Source: Parazoarcus communis
Lineage (GTDB): Bacteria > Pseudomonadota > Gammaproteobacteria > Burkholderiales > Rhodocyclaceae
DNA: 64,000 bases
Reading direction: 5' to 3'
Assembly: GCF_003111645.1 (NCBI RefSeq)
Contig: NZ_CP022187.1
Coordinates: forward strand, 2,728,001 to 2,792,000
Shown here: positions 7,689 to 17,614 of the stretch, in pieces
Layout: the number at the start of each line of letters is the position of its first letter
Numbering within the stretch: the first letter of the stretch is position 1
Program-made: the position numbers and the translations under genes
The notes under the pieces: model-generated
Seen by the model: only the letters and a program-made list of their open reading frames with translations
What the model was told of the DNA's origin: nothing
The model's database searches: none

Positions 7689-10100
7689 ATGCGCTGGGTT
7701 CTCTACCCCGTCGCCGCACTCACGGCCCTGGTGACACTCGGGCTCGCGACGCTGGCAGCAATTTCCATCCTGGCCTGGCCCAACCTGCCTTCACTGGAAG
7801 TGCTGACTGACTACCGCCCCCGGGTCCCGCTCCGCATCTACACTGCCGACGGCCATCTTATCAGCGAATTCGGCGAGGAACGCCGCTCAGTCGTGAAGAT
7901 CGAAGACGTTCCGCCCATTCTTAAGCACGCGATTCTTGCCGCTGAGGATGAACGCTTCTATGAGCACCCCGGCATCGACCCGATTGGCATCGCCCGTGCG
8001 GCGCTGGCAAACCTTACCTCAGGCGGACGCGGCCAAGGTGCGTCAACCATCACGATGCAGGTCGCGCGTAACTTTTTCCTGTCGCGCGAAAAAACCTACA
8101 ACCGCAAGCTCTACGAGATCCTGCTGGCGCTGAAGATTGAACGCAATCTGAGCAAGGACCAGATTCTGGAGTTGTACATCAACCAGATCTACCTCGGGCA
8201 GCGCGCCTACGGCTTCTCCGCTGCCGCCCGCGCCTATTTCGGCAAGCCGCTGAGCGAGATCAGCCTCGCCGAGGCCGCAATGCTTGCGGGTCTTCCAAAG
8301 GCCCCGTCCGCATACAATCCAATCGCCAACCCTTCTCGTGCAACCCTGCGTCAGCACTATGTACTGCGCCGGATGGTCGAAGCCGGGTTCAGCGACAACG
8401 CGAGCTATCAGAAGGCGCTCAAGGAGCCACTGCGCACTCAGACAGGCAGCGTGGCGCGCAACGGCGGCAACAGCACCCCGATGCATGGCGACTACGTTGC
8501 CGAGATGGCACGTCAGATTGCGGTCGAACAGTTTGGCGAGGAGGCCTACCAGCTCGGCATCAAGATCGTCACGACCATCACCCGCGACGATCAGGAAGCG
8601 GCTTATGCCGCGCTGCGCAAGGGGGTGATGGATTACGATCGCCGCCACGGCTATCGTGGCCCCGAGCGCTTCGTTGAGCTTCCCCAGGGCGCAGATGGTG
8701 AAGCGCTGGACGACATCCTCGCCGACTCCAGCGATCACGATGACCTGCTTGCCGCAGTCGTTCTCGAAGCGTCGCCTTCGGGCGTCAAAGTGTTCCGCCG
8801 CGGCGAAACCTATGACATTACGGGCGACGGGCTGCGCTTTGCTGCGCCGATGCTCAGTGAGAAGTCGCCACAAGGCCGGCGCGTCCGTCGCGGCGCAGTG
8901 ATCCGCATCCGCAGCACGGAAAAGCAGGGCTGGGAAATCGTGCAATTGCCTGAGGTAGAGGCCGCACTGGTCTCTGTAGACCCGCATACCGGGGCAGTAC
9001 GTGCGCTTGTTGGCGGCTTCGATTTCAACAGCAACAAGTACAACCACGTCACCCAGGCACAGCGCCAGCCGGGCTCAAGCTTCAAGCCCTTCATCTATTC
9101 GGCAGGCCTGGAGCGCGGATACTCCCCGGGAACGCTGATCGAGGACGAACCGCTCTATTTCCCCGCGGGCGTCACCGGCAGCCAGGCGTGGGAACCGAAG
9201 AACTATGACGGCAAGTTCGCCGGACTGATGACGCTGCGCGAAGCGCTCGCACGTTCAAAGAACATGGCGTCGATCCGGCTGCTGCAGAACATCACACCTG
9301 ACTATGCGCAGGACTACATTGGCCGGTTCGGCTTCGATCCCGCACGCAACCCGCCCTATCTGACCATGGCGCTGGGCGCCGGATCGGCCACCCCGTGGGA
9401 GATGGCAACCGCGTACTCCGTGTTTGCCAACGGCGGCTACAGGATCGATCCTTACATCGTGAAGGAAATCCACGATGGCAATGGCAAGCTGATCGCAAAG
9501 ATCGACCCACCGGTGGCGGGTGAGAGTGCGCCGCGTGTCATCGACCCCCGCAATGCGTGGCTGATGGATTCGATGCTGCAGGACGTCGTCCGGCGCGGAA
9601 CGGGCGCACGCGCACGCAGCCTCAATCGTGGCGACATTGCCGGCAAGACGGGCACGACCAACGACTACCTCGACGCCTGGTTCTGCGGCTACAGCCCGAA
9701 TCTTGTCGCCATCTCCTGGATGGGTTTCTCGCAGCCAAAGAACATGGGGCGTGGAGAAACCGGCGGCGCAGCCGCACTGCCGATCTGGATCAACTACATG
9801 CGCGCAGCACTCAAGGGCGTACCGGAAAAGTCGCTCGCGCGCCCCGAGGGCCTGCTGAGCGCACCCGTGGCCGACGGCAGCTTGGAGGACTTCCACTATG
9901 CCGAGAACGAGCCCCCGGCGCTGAAGCCCGAACCCGACTGGCTGGAGCAACTCTTCTCGAGCCACACCCCGGCTCTCGAAGCCCCCGAAGAGGCAATTCC
10001 GCCTGTGGCGCCAGCGCCCAAGCCCGCCCCCCGGCCGGTGCCACAAATGCAGCCGCCGGCCCCGGTCGTCGATCGCATGCCGACGCCGATACGACGCTGA
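7689..10100 (+). CDS. mrcA: penicillin-binding protein 1A (bifunctional transglycosylase/transpeptidase)
   Basis: Class A PBP that polymerises and cross-links peptidoglycan, anchored by an N-terminal membrane segment (residues 4-26). Within 803 aa, the GT51 domain carries EDERFYEHPGID near 85 and the GASTITMQVARNFFL motif near 118. An OB-like insert follows. The transpeptidase domain has the SxxK nucleophile in GSSFKPF near 461, SKN near 525, and KTGTT near 652. The C-terminus is rich in Pro and Ala. Divergent from pilM; its stop abuts the convergent cyaY stop with no gap. Confidence 0.96.
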   Translation: MRWVLYPVAALTALVTLGLATLAAISILAWPNLPSLEVLTDYRPRVPLRIYTADGHLISEFGEERRSVVKIEDVPPILKHAILAAEDERFYEHPGIDPIGIARAALANLTSGGRGQGASTITMQVARNFFLSREKTYNRKLYEILLALKIERNLSKDQILELYINQIYLGQRAYGFSAAARAYFGKPLSEISLAEAAMLAGLPKAPSAYNPIANPSRATLRQHYVLRRMVEAGFSDNASYQKALKEPLRTQTGSVARNGGNSTPMHGDYVAEMARQIAVEQFGEEAYQLGIKIVTTITRDDQEAAYAALRKGVMDYDRRHGYRGPERFVELPQGADGEALDDILADSSDHDDLLAAVVLEASPSGVKVFRRGETYDITGDGLRFAAPMLSEKSPQGRRVRRGAVIRIRSTEKQGWEIVQLPEVEAALVSVDPHTGAVRALVGGFDFNSNKYNHVTQAQRQPGSSFKPFIYSAGLERGYSPGTLIEDEPLYFPAGVTGSQAWEPKNYDGKFAGLMTLREALARSKNMASIRLLQNITPDYAQDYIGRFGFDPARNPPYLTMALGAGSATPWEMATAYSVFANGGYRIDPYIVKEIHDGNGKLIAKIDPPVAGESAPRVIDPRNAWLMDSMLQDVVRRGTGARARSLNRGDIAGKTGTTNDYLDAWFCGYSPNLVAISWMGFSQPKNMGRGETGGAAALPIWINYMRAALKGVPEKSLARPEGLLSAPVADGSLEDFHYAENEPPALKPEPDWLEQLFSSHTPALEAPEEAIPPVAPAPKPAPRPVPQMQPPAPVVDRMPTPIRR

Positions 10101-10427
10101 TCAGGCGCTGGCGCTCAATACCACCTGCTCTCCCGACTGTTCGCTGACAACTCGGGAGAGCAGCGCATACAGCTCTGCCCCATCGCGCCCGGCGACCCAG
10201 CCTCCGTTCTCCGGACGAAAGTGAAAGCCGCCGGATTTCGCTGCCACCCAAATCTCCCGTGCAGCGGTGTGACGGTTGATGATGACCTTGCTGCCGTTGT
10301 CGAACTCCAGCTCAAGAATGCCTCCCGGCTTGAGCTCGATATCCATGTCCACCCCGCACGCTTCAAGTGCAGACTCGATTTTTGCCAGCTCGGCTTCTGC
10401 CAGAGCATTGAATGCGGATTCTTCCAT
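10101..10427 (-). CDS. cyaY: iron donor protein CyaY (frataxin homologue)
   Basis: Frataxin-family protein that modulates iron supply to Fe-S cluster assembly. The 108-aa product has the acidic first helix (FNALAEAELAKIESALEACG), the strand LELEFDNGSKVIINRH and the conserved EIWVAAKSGGFHF, matching CyaY in length and layout. The start at 10427 is fixed by AGGAG seven nt upstream; longer frames would run back through lptM. Tail-to-tail with mrcA and divergent from lptM. Confidence 0.93.
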   Translation of the reverse strand: MEESAFNALAEAELAKIESALEACGVDMDIELKPGGILELEFDNGSKVIINRHTAAREIWVAAKSGGFHFRPENGGWVAGRDGAELYALLSRVVSEQSGEQVVLSASA

Positions 10428-10472
10428 GCCGACTCCTTCTGTTAGCATTCCGTTTTTTATCGAAGAACGGCC

Positions 10473-10658
10473 ATGCGAGCGATGATTCCCGCGGTAGCGC
10501 TGATCAGCGCACTGCTCCTGTCCGCCTGCGGCATCAAAGGGCCGCTCTTTTTGCCCGAAAAGCCTCAGGCAGAACAGTCCGGCAACACCGAAAAGGCGGC
10601 TGGCAATAATAGCAAACCCGATTTCAATCCCGCCTCGATTCCGACCACAAGCAGATGA
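10473..10658 (+). CDS. lptM: LPS translocon maturation chaperone LptM-like lipoprotein
   Basis: A 61-aa lipoprotein with signal sequence and lipobox LLSAC (Cys near residue 19), followed at once by GIKGPLFLPEK. That segment is the hallmark of the YifL/LptM family, which helps LptD oxidative maturation. The rest is a short hydrophilic tail. It overlaps the lysA start by 4 nt (ATGA). The lptM-lysA pair and the neighbouring divergent cyaY match the arrangement known in many gamma- and beta-proteobacteria, supporting a real gene despite its size. Confidence 0.88.
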   Translation: MRAMIPAVALISALLLSACGIKGPLFLPEKPQAEQSGNTEKAAGNNSKPDFNPASIPTTSR

Positions 10659-11917
10659 GCGAGACCTTCCCCATCCCGACCCTGCACCGCGAGCAAGGCG
10701 AGCTGATCCTCGAGGACGTGGCCCTGACGACCGTCGCCGAGCGCTTCGGCACACCGGTCTACGTCTATTCACGCGCTGCACTGGTTAGCGCCTTCGAAGC
10801 CTATCGCAATGCCCTGCAGGGACGTCCTGCGCTGGTGTGCTACGCAGTCAAGGCCAACTCCAACCTCGGCGTGCTGTCGGTGTTTGCCGCACTGGGCGCC
10901 GGTTTCGACATCGTCTCCGGTGGAGAGCTTGCCCGCGTCATCGCCGCCGGTGGCGATCCGGCCAAGGTGGTGTTCTCCGGCGTCGGCAAGACACGCGCAG
11001 AGATGCGCCAGGCACTCGAAGCCGGCATCCGTTGCTTCAACGTCGAGTCGGCAACCGAACTTGACCGGCTCAACGACGTTGCAGCGCAGCTCGGCATGTT
11101 CGCACCGATCGCCCTGCGGGTGAATCCGGACGTCGACCCCAAGACTCACCCCTACATTTCCACCGGGCTGAAGAGCAACAAGTTTGGCGTCGCCTTCGAC
11201 GAAGCACTCGACCTCTATCGTCGTGCCGCCTCCCTGCCAAATCTTGAGGTCAGCGGCATTGCCTGCCATATCGGCTCGCAACTGCTTGACCCCGCACCGA
11301 TGGCCGAAGCGGCGGCAAAGGTACTCGGACTTGTCGATCAGCTCGCTGCCGAAGGCATCCGCCTCGATCATATCGATCTTGGCGGCGGCCTCGGCATCCG
11401 CTATGACGACGAGACACCGCCAGCGGTCGCGGACTACCTCGCCCCGCTGCTGAAGGTTTTCGAAGGCCGCGCCGAGGAGCTGTGCTTCGAACCGGGCCGC
11501 TCCTTGGTGGGTAACGCGGGACTGCTTCTCACCCGGGTTGAGTACCTGAAGCCGGGAGAGGAAAAGAACTTCGCCATCGTCGATGCAGCAATGAACGACC
11601 TCGCGCGCCCGGCGCTATACGATGCCTATCACGAGACAGTTGCAGTGATCGAACGCGACCGGTCCGCCCAAAGTTACGACGTTGTCGGCCCGATCTGCGA
11701 AAGCGGCGACTTCCTTGCCCGCCAGCGCGAACTTGCAATCGAAGAGGGTGACCTGATCGCGCTGTTGTCAGCTGGCGCCTATGGCATGACCATGAGCTCG
11801 AACTACAACACGCGCGGCAGGGCAGCGGAAGTCATCGTCGATGGCGACAAGCTGCACCTTGTGCGCCAGCGCGAAACCATCGAATCGCTCTTCGCCCTGG
11901 AGCAGGTCCTGAGCTGA
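10655..11917 (+). CDS. lysA: diaminopimelate decarboxylase
   Basis: PLP enzyme for the last step of lysine synthesis (meso-diaminopimelate to L-lysine). The 420-aa fold-type III protein has the PLP lysine in YAVKANSN near residue 65, GIACHIGSQL near 205, the glycine-rich phosphate loop DLGGGLGIRY near 245, and CESGDFLA near 347, whose Cys comes from the partner subunit in the family. It is translationally coupled to lptM and ends 33 nt before a convergent small gene. Confidence 0.97.
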   Translation: MSETFPIPTLHREQGELILEDVALTTVAERFGTPVYVYSRAALVSAFEAYRNALQGRPALVCYAVKANSNLGVLSVFAALGAGFDIVSGGELARVIAAGGDPAKVVFSGVGKTRAEMRQALEAGIRCFNVESATELDRLNDVAAQLGMFAPIALRVNPDVDPKTHPYISTGLKSNKFGVAFDEALDLYRRAASLPNLEVSGIACHIGSQLLDPAPMAEAAAKVLGLVDQLAAEGIRLDHIDLGGGLGIRYDDETPPAVADYLAPLLKVFEGRAEELCFEPGRSLVGNAGLLLTRVEYLKPGEEKNFAIVDAAMNDLARPALYDAYHETVAVIERDRSAQSYDVVGPICESGDFLARQRELAIEEGDLIALLSAGAYGMTMSSNYNTRGRAAEVIVDGDKLHLVRQRETIESLFALEQVLS

Positions 11918-11950
11918 AGCATGCTGACTGGGCGCTCGCCACGCGAACGC

Positions 11951-12295
11951 TCATTTCGAAGAGCCGGCTTCCAGGCGTGCCGACTCTTCGTACAAGGCAC
12001 GCCCGAACGCCTTCCAGGCCGGGCCGCCTTGGGTGTGCACACCGACCTGAGCGCTCTGACGCATCGTGTCGAGCATCATTTCCGAGAGCGCAAACAGCTC
12101 CCCCCTGCCCCGCGCCTTCGCATCATGGTTGCGCAGCAAGCCCAGACGGCAGTCTGTGGTGCACGTCAGTGCCTCATGCGCCAGCGCGCGCATTGTCGCC
12201 GGGTCCTGCCAGTCAAGGCCAATCAACAACCCGCGCTTGAATATCTCGCGTTCAAGCTCCAGTGCTGTCCGGGCGAAATGCCCAAATCCGCTCAT
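11951..12295 (-). CDS. small conserved-looking protein of unknown function
   Basis: A 114-aa soluble protein that I do not recognise. It appears mainly helical, with a repeated pattern of Ala, Leu, Arg and Glu (ALELEREIFKRGLLIGLDW, then LAHEALTCTTDCRLGLL with two Cys, then LFALSEMMLDTMRQSAQVG). It has no signal peptide and no membrane segment. It is convergent with lysA and divergent from dacB, sharing a 112-nt upstream region with an inverted repeat. Its codon use resembles its neighbours, which favours a real gene. Confidence 0.65.
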   Translation of the reverse strand: MSGFGHFARTALELEREIFKRGLLIGLDWQDPATMRALAHEALTCTTDCRLGLLRNHDAKARGRGELFALSEMMLDTMRQSAQVGVHTQGGPAWKAFGRALYEESARLEAGSSK

Positions 12296-12324
12296 TGATC
12301 CACACCCAGTCCAAAGCGGGCTAC

Positions 12325-12369
12325 TAGAATGATGTCCTGTAGCCGCGAATTAATCGAACGATCATTCTA
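12325..12369. promoter_or_regulatory. inverted repeat in the dacB upstream region (possible operator)
   Basis: TAGAATGAT (12325-12333) and its exact complement ATCATTCTA (12361-12369) are 27 nt apart. The right arm is part of a near-palindrome GAACGATCATTC, whose halves are GAAYGA. A second small stem, GGCTAC/GTAGCC (12319-12344), overlaps the left arm. The position between divergent genes suggests a repressor site; the regulator is unknown. Confidence 0.45.
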
Positions 12370-12407
12370 ACTCCGAATTACCCTGCACCGCAGCACGCCT
12401 CTATCCA

Positions 12408-13862
12408 ATGTCAGCAAGCACCGCTTCGAAACCACGCCCTTTTGTCATCCTGAGCCTTGTTCTTGCCTGCCTGCTGAGCGCAGTCGATGCGCGAGCGGCA
12501 GGTGAAGAGACGCTCCCGTCCAGTGTCCGGCAGGCGCTCGATCAGGCCCGAGTACCGGCGGACGCGGTTGGCATCTGGGTACAGGCCGTGGATTCAGGCA
12601 CACCAGCACTTGCGATCAATGGCGATCAGCCGATGAACCCGGCCTCGGTCATGAAGCTGGTGACGGCTTTCACCAGTCTGGAGTACTTCGGCCCCTCCCA
12701 TACCTGGCAAACCCGGATCTCAAGCACCGGCGCGGTGCGCAATGGCGTGTTGCAGGGCGATCTCTACATCGTTGGCGGCGGCGATCCGGTGCTGAGCTAT
12801 GAACGGGCGTGGAAGCTGCTCAGGCGGCTGCGTGCGCTCGGCGTCGACACGATCACCGGCGATATCGTGCTCGACGGCTCCGTGCTCAGGCTCCCGGCGC
12901 ACGATCCGGATGCATTCGACGGGCGCGGGCTTCGCCCGTACAACAGCGGCCCCTACGGCCTGTTGCTGCACTTCAACACCCTTCAGCTCGCGCTTTTTCC
13001 AGGCATTGGCCCCAACGATGCAGTCACGGTGGCCAGCGAGCCGCCACTCAACGGCGTCGTCATCGACAACCGCCTGCAGACGTCGGGGGCCAGCTGCGGC
13101 GTGTGGTACCGCGACCTCGAGGCCCGCATCGAGCCCGGCCCGCGTCTGATCCTGAGCGGCAGCCTTCCGGCCAGCTGCGGACCACGCAACTGGAGCGCCG
13201 CCCCCCTCCCGCCCGAGGACTTCAGCACTGCAACGATTGCCGGCCTGTGGCAGGAAGTCGGCGGACAGCTGCAGGGACAGGTGCGCACCGGCTCGGCACC
13301 GCGCGAGGCCCGTACGCAGCTCGTCGACGACTCGGCCGCGCTCGCCGAAATCGTGCGTGACATGAACAAGTGGTCGAGCAACGTCATCGCCCGCCAGCTC
13401 CTTGCAAACCTCGGCAGCACCAACGCGGACGGCGCGCCGGACATGGTTGCAGCGGGTGCGCAGCTCGCCACTGCGCAACTGGCGGCTGCGGGCGTGCAGA
13501 CTGCCGGCCTGGTGATCGAGAACGGAGCCGGCCTGTCGCGAATCGAACGCGTTCGCGCGGATACGCTGGGTCAGTTGCTGATCGCCGCCTGGCAGCGCCC
13601 CTGGATGGCCGAGTTCATAGCCGCACTGCCGATTGCCGGCGAGGACGGTACGGCACGCAAGAGACTTGTCGGCAGCCCTGCCCGCGGCCAGGCGCACATC
13701 AAGACCGGCACCATCAACGGTGTGCGTGCCATTGCGGGCTATGTGCTCGACCACGACGGACGGCGCCATGTCGTCGTGATGCTGGTCAATCATGCGGAAG
13801 CCGCCAGCACGCGGGCAGCACAGGACGCCCTGCTCGAATGGGTCTGGGCCGGTGGTCGTTGA
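12408..13862 (+). CDS. dacB: D-alanyl-D-alanine carboxypeptidase/endopeptidase (PBP4 type)
   Basis: Periplasmic class C PBP (peptidase S13 family) that trims or cleaves peptidoglycan cross-links. The 484-aa product has a signal peptide (about residues 1-30, ending ARA-AG). The catalytic triad motifs are SVMK (Ser near 79), SSN near 323, and KTG in IKTGTINGVRAIAGY near 431. The large insert between SxxK and SxN is typical of DacB. No clear Shine-Dalgarno sequence precedes the ATG. Convergent with the DUF4870 gene. Confidence 0.94.
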   Translation: MSASTASKPRPFVILSLVLACLLSAVDARAAGEETLPSSVRQALDQARVPADAVGIWVQAVDSGTPALAINGDQPMNPASVMKLVTAFTSLEYFGPSHTWQTRISSTGAVRNGVLQGDLYIVGGGDPVLSYERAWKLLRRLRALGVDTITGDIVLDGSVLRLPAHDPDAFDGRGLRPYNSGPYGLLLHFNTLQLALFPGIGPNDAVTVASEPPLNGVVIDNRLQTSGASCGVWYRDLEARIEPGPRLILSGSLPASCGPRNWSAAPLPPEDFSTATIAGLWQEVGGQLQGQVRTGSAPREARTQLVDDSAALAEIVRDMNKWSSNVIARQLLANLGSTNADGAPDMVAAGAQLATAQLAAAGVQTAGLVIENGAGLSRIERVRADTLGQLLIAAWQRPWMAEFIAALPIAGEDGTARKRLVGSPARGQAHIKTGTINGVRAIAGYVLDHDGRRHVVVMLVNHAEAASTRAAQDALLEWVWAGGR

Positions 13863-13904
13863 ATTGATGGAGCAGACCGTTGCGCCGCAACCCGGCGCAC
13901 GGCT

Positions 13905-14324
13905 TCAGTCCATCGGCAGGGATTCCCGCTGTGAAAGCGCCCACCAGCCCCGCACCACGCGGTACAGCACCCACAGACTGGTGACCCCAAGCGCCAGCAG
14001 GCCGAAGGGCAGGCCAATGATGGTCATGATCATCACGACCGCCACCATCACCCACAGCACGGCAAACCAGAAAGTGCGGATCTGCCAGCGGAAATGGCTT
14101 TCGAGCCAGGTATCGCGTACGGCGCTCTGCTTCACGTAGTTGATGATTACGGCCGCGATCGACGGCACGCTGGCAATGAAGCTGCCAAGAATCGTGGCCG
14201 AGCCGACCACCCCGGTGAAGACCGCAAAGGCGTGCAGGGCGTAGATCAGGTGCGTGAGCGTGACCAGATTTTCAGTCGGCTGCCCGGGCTGTAGCGGTGC
14301 TGCGGTGTAATCGGATTGCGCCAT
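13905..14324 (-). CDS. DUF4870-family membrane protein
   Basis: A 139-aa integral membrane protein with three or four predicted helices: LIYALHAFAVFTGVVGSA, then IPSIAAVIINY-like, then FWFAVLWVMVAVVMIMTIIG and LALGVTSLWVLYRVV. The conserved SHFRWQIRTFWF block between helices resembles DUF4870/YidH-like small membrane proteins of unknown function. AGGA precedes the ATG. It lies 37 nt downstream of ubiD on the same strand and may be the last gene of that transcript; no functional link is evident. Confidence 0.8.
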   Translation of the reverse strand: MAQSDYTAAPLQPGQPTENLVTLTHLIYALHAFAVFTGVVGSATILGSFIASVPSIAAVIINYVKQSAVRDTWLESHFRWQIRTFWFAVLWVMVAVVMIMTIIGLPFGLLALGVTSLWVLYRVVRGWWALSQRESLPMD

Positions 14325-14361
14325 CAGGTCATCCTTGCGTCATGCGTTAGTTTTCAGGGCA

Positions 14362-15852
14362 TCACAGGCCAAGTTCGGGCCACATCGCGTCGACGCGCTG
14401 CTTGACCGCGTCGTCCATGACAATCGGACGCCCCCATTCGCGGTTCGTTTCACCTTCCCACTTGTTCGTTGCATCCAGCCCCATCTTGCTGCCCAGCCCG
14501 GCGACCGGTGAAGCGAAGTCAAGGTAGTCGATCGGGGTGTTGTCCACCAGCGTGGTGTCACGGGTGGCATCCATCCGTGTGGTCAGCGCCCAGATGACTT
14601 CCTTCCACTCGCGGATATTGACGTCATCGTCCACCACGATGATGAACTTGGTGTACATGAACTGGCGCAGGAAGCTCCAGATCCCGAACATCACGCGCTT
14701 GGCGTGCCCCGGGTACTGCTTGCGGATCGACACCACTGCGAGGCGATAGGAGCAGCCCTCGGGCGGCAGATAGAAATCGGTGATCTCCGGATACTGCTTC
14801 TGCAGCAGCGGGACGAAGACCTCGTTCAGCGCAAGTCCGAGCATGGCCGGCTCGTCGGGCGGCTTGCCGGTGTAGGTCGAGTGATAGATCGGCTTGCGCC
14901 GCATGCTGATGCGCTCGACAGTGAACACCGGGAAGTCGGAGACCTCGTTGTAGTAGCCGGTGTGGTCGCCGTACGGCCCTTCCGGCGCCATGTCGTCCGG
15001 GTGGATCACGCCCTCGAGCACGATCTCGGCCGAGGCCGGCACCTGCAGGTCGGAGCCGACGCAGCGCACCAGTTCGGTTTTCGAGCCGCGCAGCAGACCG
15101 GCAAACTGGTACTCGGAAATCGCATCCGGCACCGGCGTCACCGCGCCGAGGATGGTGGCCGGATCGCAGCCGAGCACCACTGCAACGGGAAAGGGCTCGC
15201 CCGGGTGCGCCAGTTTGTGCTCGCGAAAATCGAGCGCCCCGCCACGATGCGCCAGCCAGCGCATGATGACGCGGTTCGGCCCCAGCACCTGCTGCCGGTA
15301 AATGCCGAGATTCTGACGCTTCTTGTGCGGACCGCGGGTCACCACCAGTCCCCAGGTGATCAGCGGTGCGGCGTCGCCCGGCCAGCAGTGCTGAATCGGC
15401 AGCCGACCGAGGTCGACGTCCTTGCCCTCCCACACCACTTCCTGGCACGGCGCGGAGCGCACTTCCTTGGGCGACATGTTCATGACCTGCTTGAGCACCG
15501 GCCACTTCTCCCACGCGTCCTTCAGGCCCTTCGGTGGCTCCGGTTCCTTGAGGAAGGCCAGCAGCTTGCCAACTTCACGCAAGGGCGTCTGCCAGTCCCC
15601 GGCGTCGAGGTCTTCGCCCATGCCGTAAGCCACCCGCTCGGGCGTGCCGAACAGGTTGGCGAGTACCGGCATGTCCTGGGGTACGCCGCGGGTCACCGGT
15701 TTCTCGAACAGCAGCGCCGGCCCGCCGGCGCGCAGCACACGGTCGGCGATCTCGGTCATTTCGAGATGGGTGTCGACCGGGATGCTGATGCGCTTAAGCT
15801 CTCCGCGCGCCTCGAGCTGGGTGATGAAGTCGCGCAAGTCGTGGTATTTCAT
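14362..15852 (-). CDS. ubiD: 4-hydroxy-3-polyprenylbenzoate decarboxylase
   Basis: Prenylated-FMN-dependent decarboxylase of ubiquinone biosynthesis, acting after UbiA. The 496-aa length matches E. coli UbiD. Family blocks include the N-terminal [14 protein letters not shown], the metal/prFMN region [42 protein letters not shown], and [13 protein letters not shown] with the catalytic Glu region. The C-terminal part holds [19 protein letters not shown]. It sits with ubiA in the same operon, separated by pyrF. Confidence 0.96.
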   Translation of the reverse strand: MKYHDLRDFITQLEARGELKRISIPVDTHLEMTEIADRVLRAGGPALLFEKPVTRGVPQDMPVLANLFGTPERVAYGMGEDLDAGDWQTPLREVGKLLAFLKEPEPPKGLKDAWEKWPVLKQVMNMSPKEVRSAPCQEVVWEGKDVDLGRLPIQHCWPGDAAPLITWGLVVTRGPHKKRQNLGIYRQQVLGPNRVIMRWLAHRGGALDFREHKLAHPGEPFPVAVVLGCDPATILGAVTPVPDAISEYQFAGLLRGSKTELVRCVGSDLQVPASAEIVLEGVIHPDDMAPEGPYGDHTGYYNEVSDFPVFTVERISMRRKPIYHSTYTGKPPDEPAMLGLALNEVFVPLLQKQYPEITDFYLPPEGCSYRLAVVSIRKQYPGHAKRVMFGIWSFLRQFMYTKFIIVVDDDVNIREWKEVIWALTTRMDATRDTTLVDNTPIDYLDFASPVAGLGSKMGLDATNKWEGETNREWGRPIVMDDAVKQRVDAMWPELGL

Positions 15853-15864
15853 GCCATGTCCGTA

Positions 15865-16677
15865 TCAGCGCTGCGCGTTGATGGCGTCGCGCGTTTCGAG
15901 CGCCACCCTGCGTGCTTCGGCAGCGAAGTCCTCGCCCTTGCCCGCATACAGGATCGCGCGCGAGGAGTTGATCATCAGTCCGCAACCATCTGCAGTGCGC
16001 CCGGCCTGCATGGTGGCAGCAATGTCGCCGCCCTGGGCACCGATGCCTGGCACCAGCAGGGGCATGTCGCCCGTCAGTTCGCGCACGCGCGCGATCTCGG
16101 CCGGGAAGGTCGCGCCGACCACCAGACCGCAGTTGCCGCTCGCGTTCCAGTCTTCTGCAACCAGACGCGCCACGCGTTCGTAAAGCTTTTCGCCACCGAC
16201 ATCGAGAAACTGCAGGTCGGAGCCACCCGGATTCGAGGTGCGGCACAGCAGGATCACGCCCTTGTCAGGGTAGGCAAGGTAGGGATCGACCGAGTCGCGC
16301 CCCATGTAGGGATTGACCGTGATCGCATCCGCACGGAAGCGCTCGAAGGCCTCGACTGCATATTGCTCGGCGGTACTGCCGATGTCGCCGCGCTTGGCAT
16401 CGAGCACCACGGGGGTGTCCGGGTGACGCGCGTGAATGTGGTCGATCAGCGCTTCGAGCTGATCCTCGGCACGGCGCGCGGCGAAGTAGGCGATCTGCGG
16501 CTTGAAGCAGCACGCGAGGTCGGCGGTGGCATCGACGATCTGCTTGCAGAACTCGAAGATCGCATCCGGCTTGTCCTGCAGGTGCGCGGGAAACCGGGCG
16601 GGATCGGGGTCGAGGCCGACGCACAGCAGGCTGTTGCGCTGCTGCCAGGCGCCCTTGAGGGCGGTCATGAAGTGCAT
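15865..16677 (-). CDS. pyrF: orotidine 5'-phosphate decarboxylase (type 2)
   Basis: Final step of UMP synthesis. At 270 aa it is the longer type-2 form common in beta-proteobacteria. Signatures are [13 protein letters not shown] near residue 20 and the catalytic [18 protein letters not shown] near 90 with the Lys-Asp-Lys-type charge network. [18 protein letters not shown] and [10 protein letters not shown] form the C-terminal phosphate site. A second Met three codons in is an alternative start. It lies between ubiA and ubiD with 12-27 nt gaps, so these genes probably share one message. Confidence 0.95.
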   Translation of the reverse strand: MHFMTALKGAWQQRNSLLCVGLDPDPARFPAHLQDKPDAIFEFCKQIVDATADLACCFKPQIAYFAARRAEDQLEALIDHIHARHPDTPVVLDAKRGDIGSTAEQYAVEAFERFRADAITVNPYMGRDSVDPYLAYPDKGVILLCRTSNPGGSDLQFLDVGGEKLYERVARLVAEDWNASGNCGLVVGATFPAEIARVRELTGDMPLLVPGIGAQGGDIAATMQAGRTADGCGLMINSSRAILYAGKGEDFAAEARRVALETRDAINAQR

Positions 16678-16704
16678 GGTGAGTTCCGGGTCAGGGCTGC
16701 CGGG

Positions 16705-17574
16705 TCAGAGCCGGCGCAGCAGGTCGTCGACAAGGACTCCGCAAAAAATCGCGGCGCCCAGCCAGTTGTTGTGGCGAAAGGCCTTGAAGCAGTCGGCACG
16801 TTCGCGATGACGGATGAGGGTGAAGTGGTAGAGCGCAATGCCAGCCGCAGCCAGCAGGCCAAGGTAGAACGCCGGCCCGCGCGCCATCGCCACGCCTACC
16901 CAGGCCAGCAGGCACAGGGCGATGGCGTAGCACAGCATCACCGCGGCCACATCGAAGCGACCGAAGGTGATGGCGGAGGTCTTGATACCGATCTTGAGGT
17001 CGTCCGGGCGGTCGACCATTGCATATTCGGTGTCGTAGGCCACGGCCCAGAAAATGTTGGCCAGCAGCATCACCCAGGCCACCACCGGCACTTCGCCAAG
17101 AATCGCAGCAAACCCCATCGGGATGCCGAAGCCGAAGGCAATCCCGAGATAGGCCTGCGGGATGGCGAGAAAGCGCTTGGTATAGGGATAGCTGCCGGCG
17201 AGAAACAGCGCCGGCACCGACAACCAGATCACCAGTGGCTGCAGGGGCAGGACCAGCATGAAGGCGAGGAGCGCCAGTCCGCCGGCAAGCAGCAGCGCCT
17301 CGCGGGTGCTGACCGCACCGGTGGCGAGCGGTCGCATGCGGGTGCGCTCGACATGGCCATCGAAATCGCGGTCGGCGTAATCGTTGATCACGCAACCGGC
17401 CGAGCGCATCAGCAAGGTGCCGAGCGCGAAGATCAGCAGGATGTGCAGCGGCGGCACGCCGTCGGCTGCGAGCCACAGGGCCCACAGTGTGGGCCACAGC
17501 AGCAGCAGGGTGCCGATGGGCTTGTCGAGCCGCATCAGGCGAACGTAGTGGGGGAGTCGGTCGGCTAGCGTCAT
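16705..17574 (-). CDS. ubiA: 4-hydroxybenzoate polyprenyltransferase
   Basis: Integral membrane enzyme that attaches the polyprenyl tail to 4-hydroxybenzoate. The ATG at 17574 gives 289 aa beginning [21 protein letters not shown], the usual UbiA start; earlier in-frame codons lie in the recG-ubiA gap. The two Asp-rich motifs are [16 protein letters not shown] near residue 68 and [12 protein letters not shown] near 190, which bind Mg-diphosphate. About eight hydrophobic helices surround them. It precedes pyrF and ubiD. Confidence 0.95.
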   Translation of the reverse strand: MTLADRLPHYVRLMRLDKPIGTLLLLWPTLWALWLAADGVPPLHILLIFALGTLLMRSAGCVINDYADRDFDGHVERTRMRPLATGAVSTREALLLAGGLALLAFMLVLPLQPLVIWLSVPALFLAGSYPYTKRFLAIPQAYLGIAFGFGIPMGFAAILGEVPVVAWVMLLANIFWAVAYDTEYAMVDRPDDLKIGIKTSAITFGRFDVAAVMLCYAIALCLLAWVGVAMARGPAFYLGLLAAAGIALYHFTLIRHRERADCFKAFRHNNWLGAAIFCGVLVDDLLRRL

Positions 17575-17614
17575 CGGTTGAAAGCGGGTTCGCGCAGCGC
17601 GCATTTTACCCGGA

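Noticed and set aside
14704-17568. 954-codon open frame on the plus strand opposite ubiD, pyrF and ubiA
   Set aside because: It is antisense to three well-supported genes. The translation is His/Arg/Gln-rich and lacks any family motif; long antisense frames are expected at this GC content.
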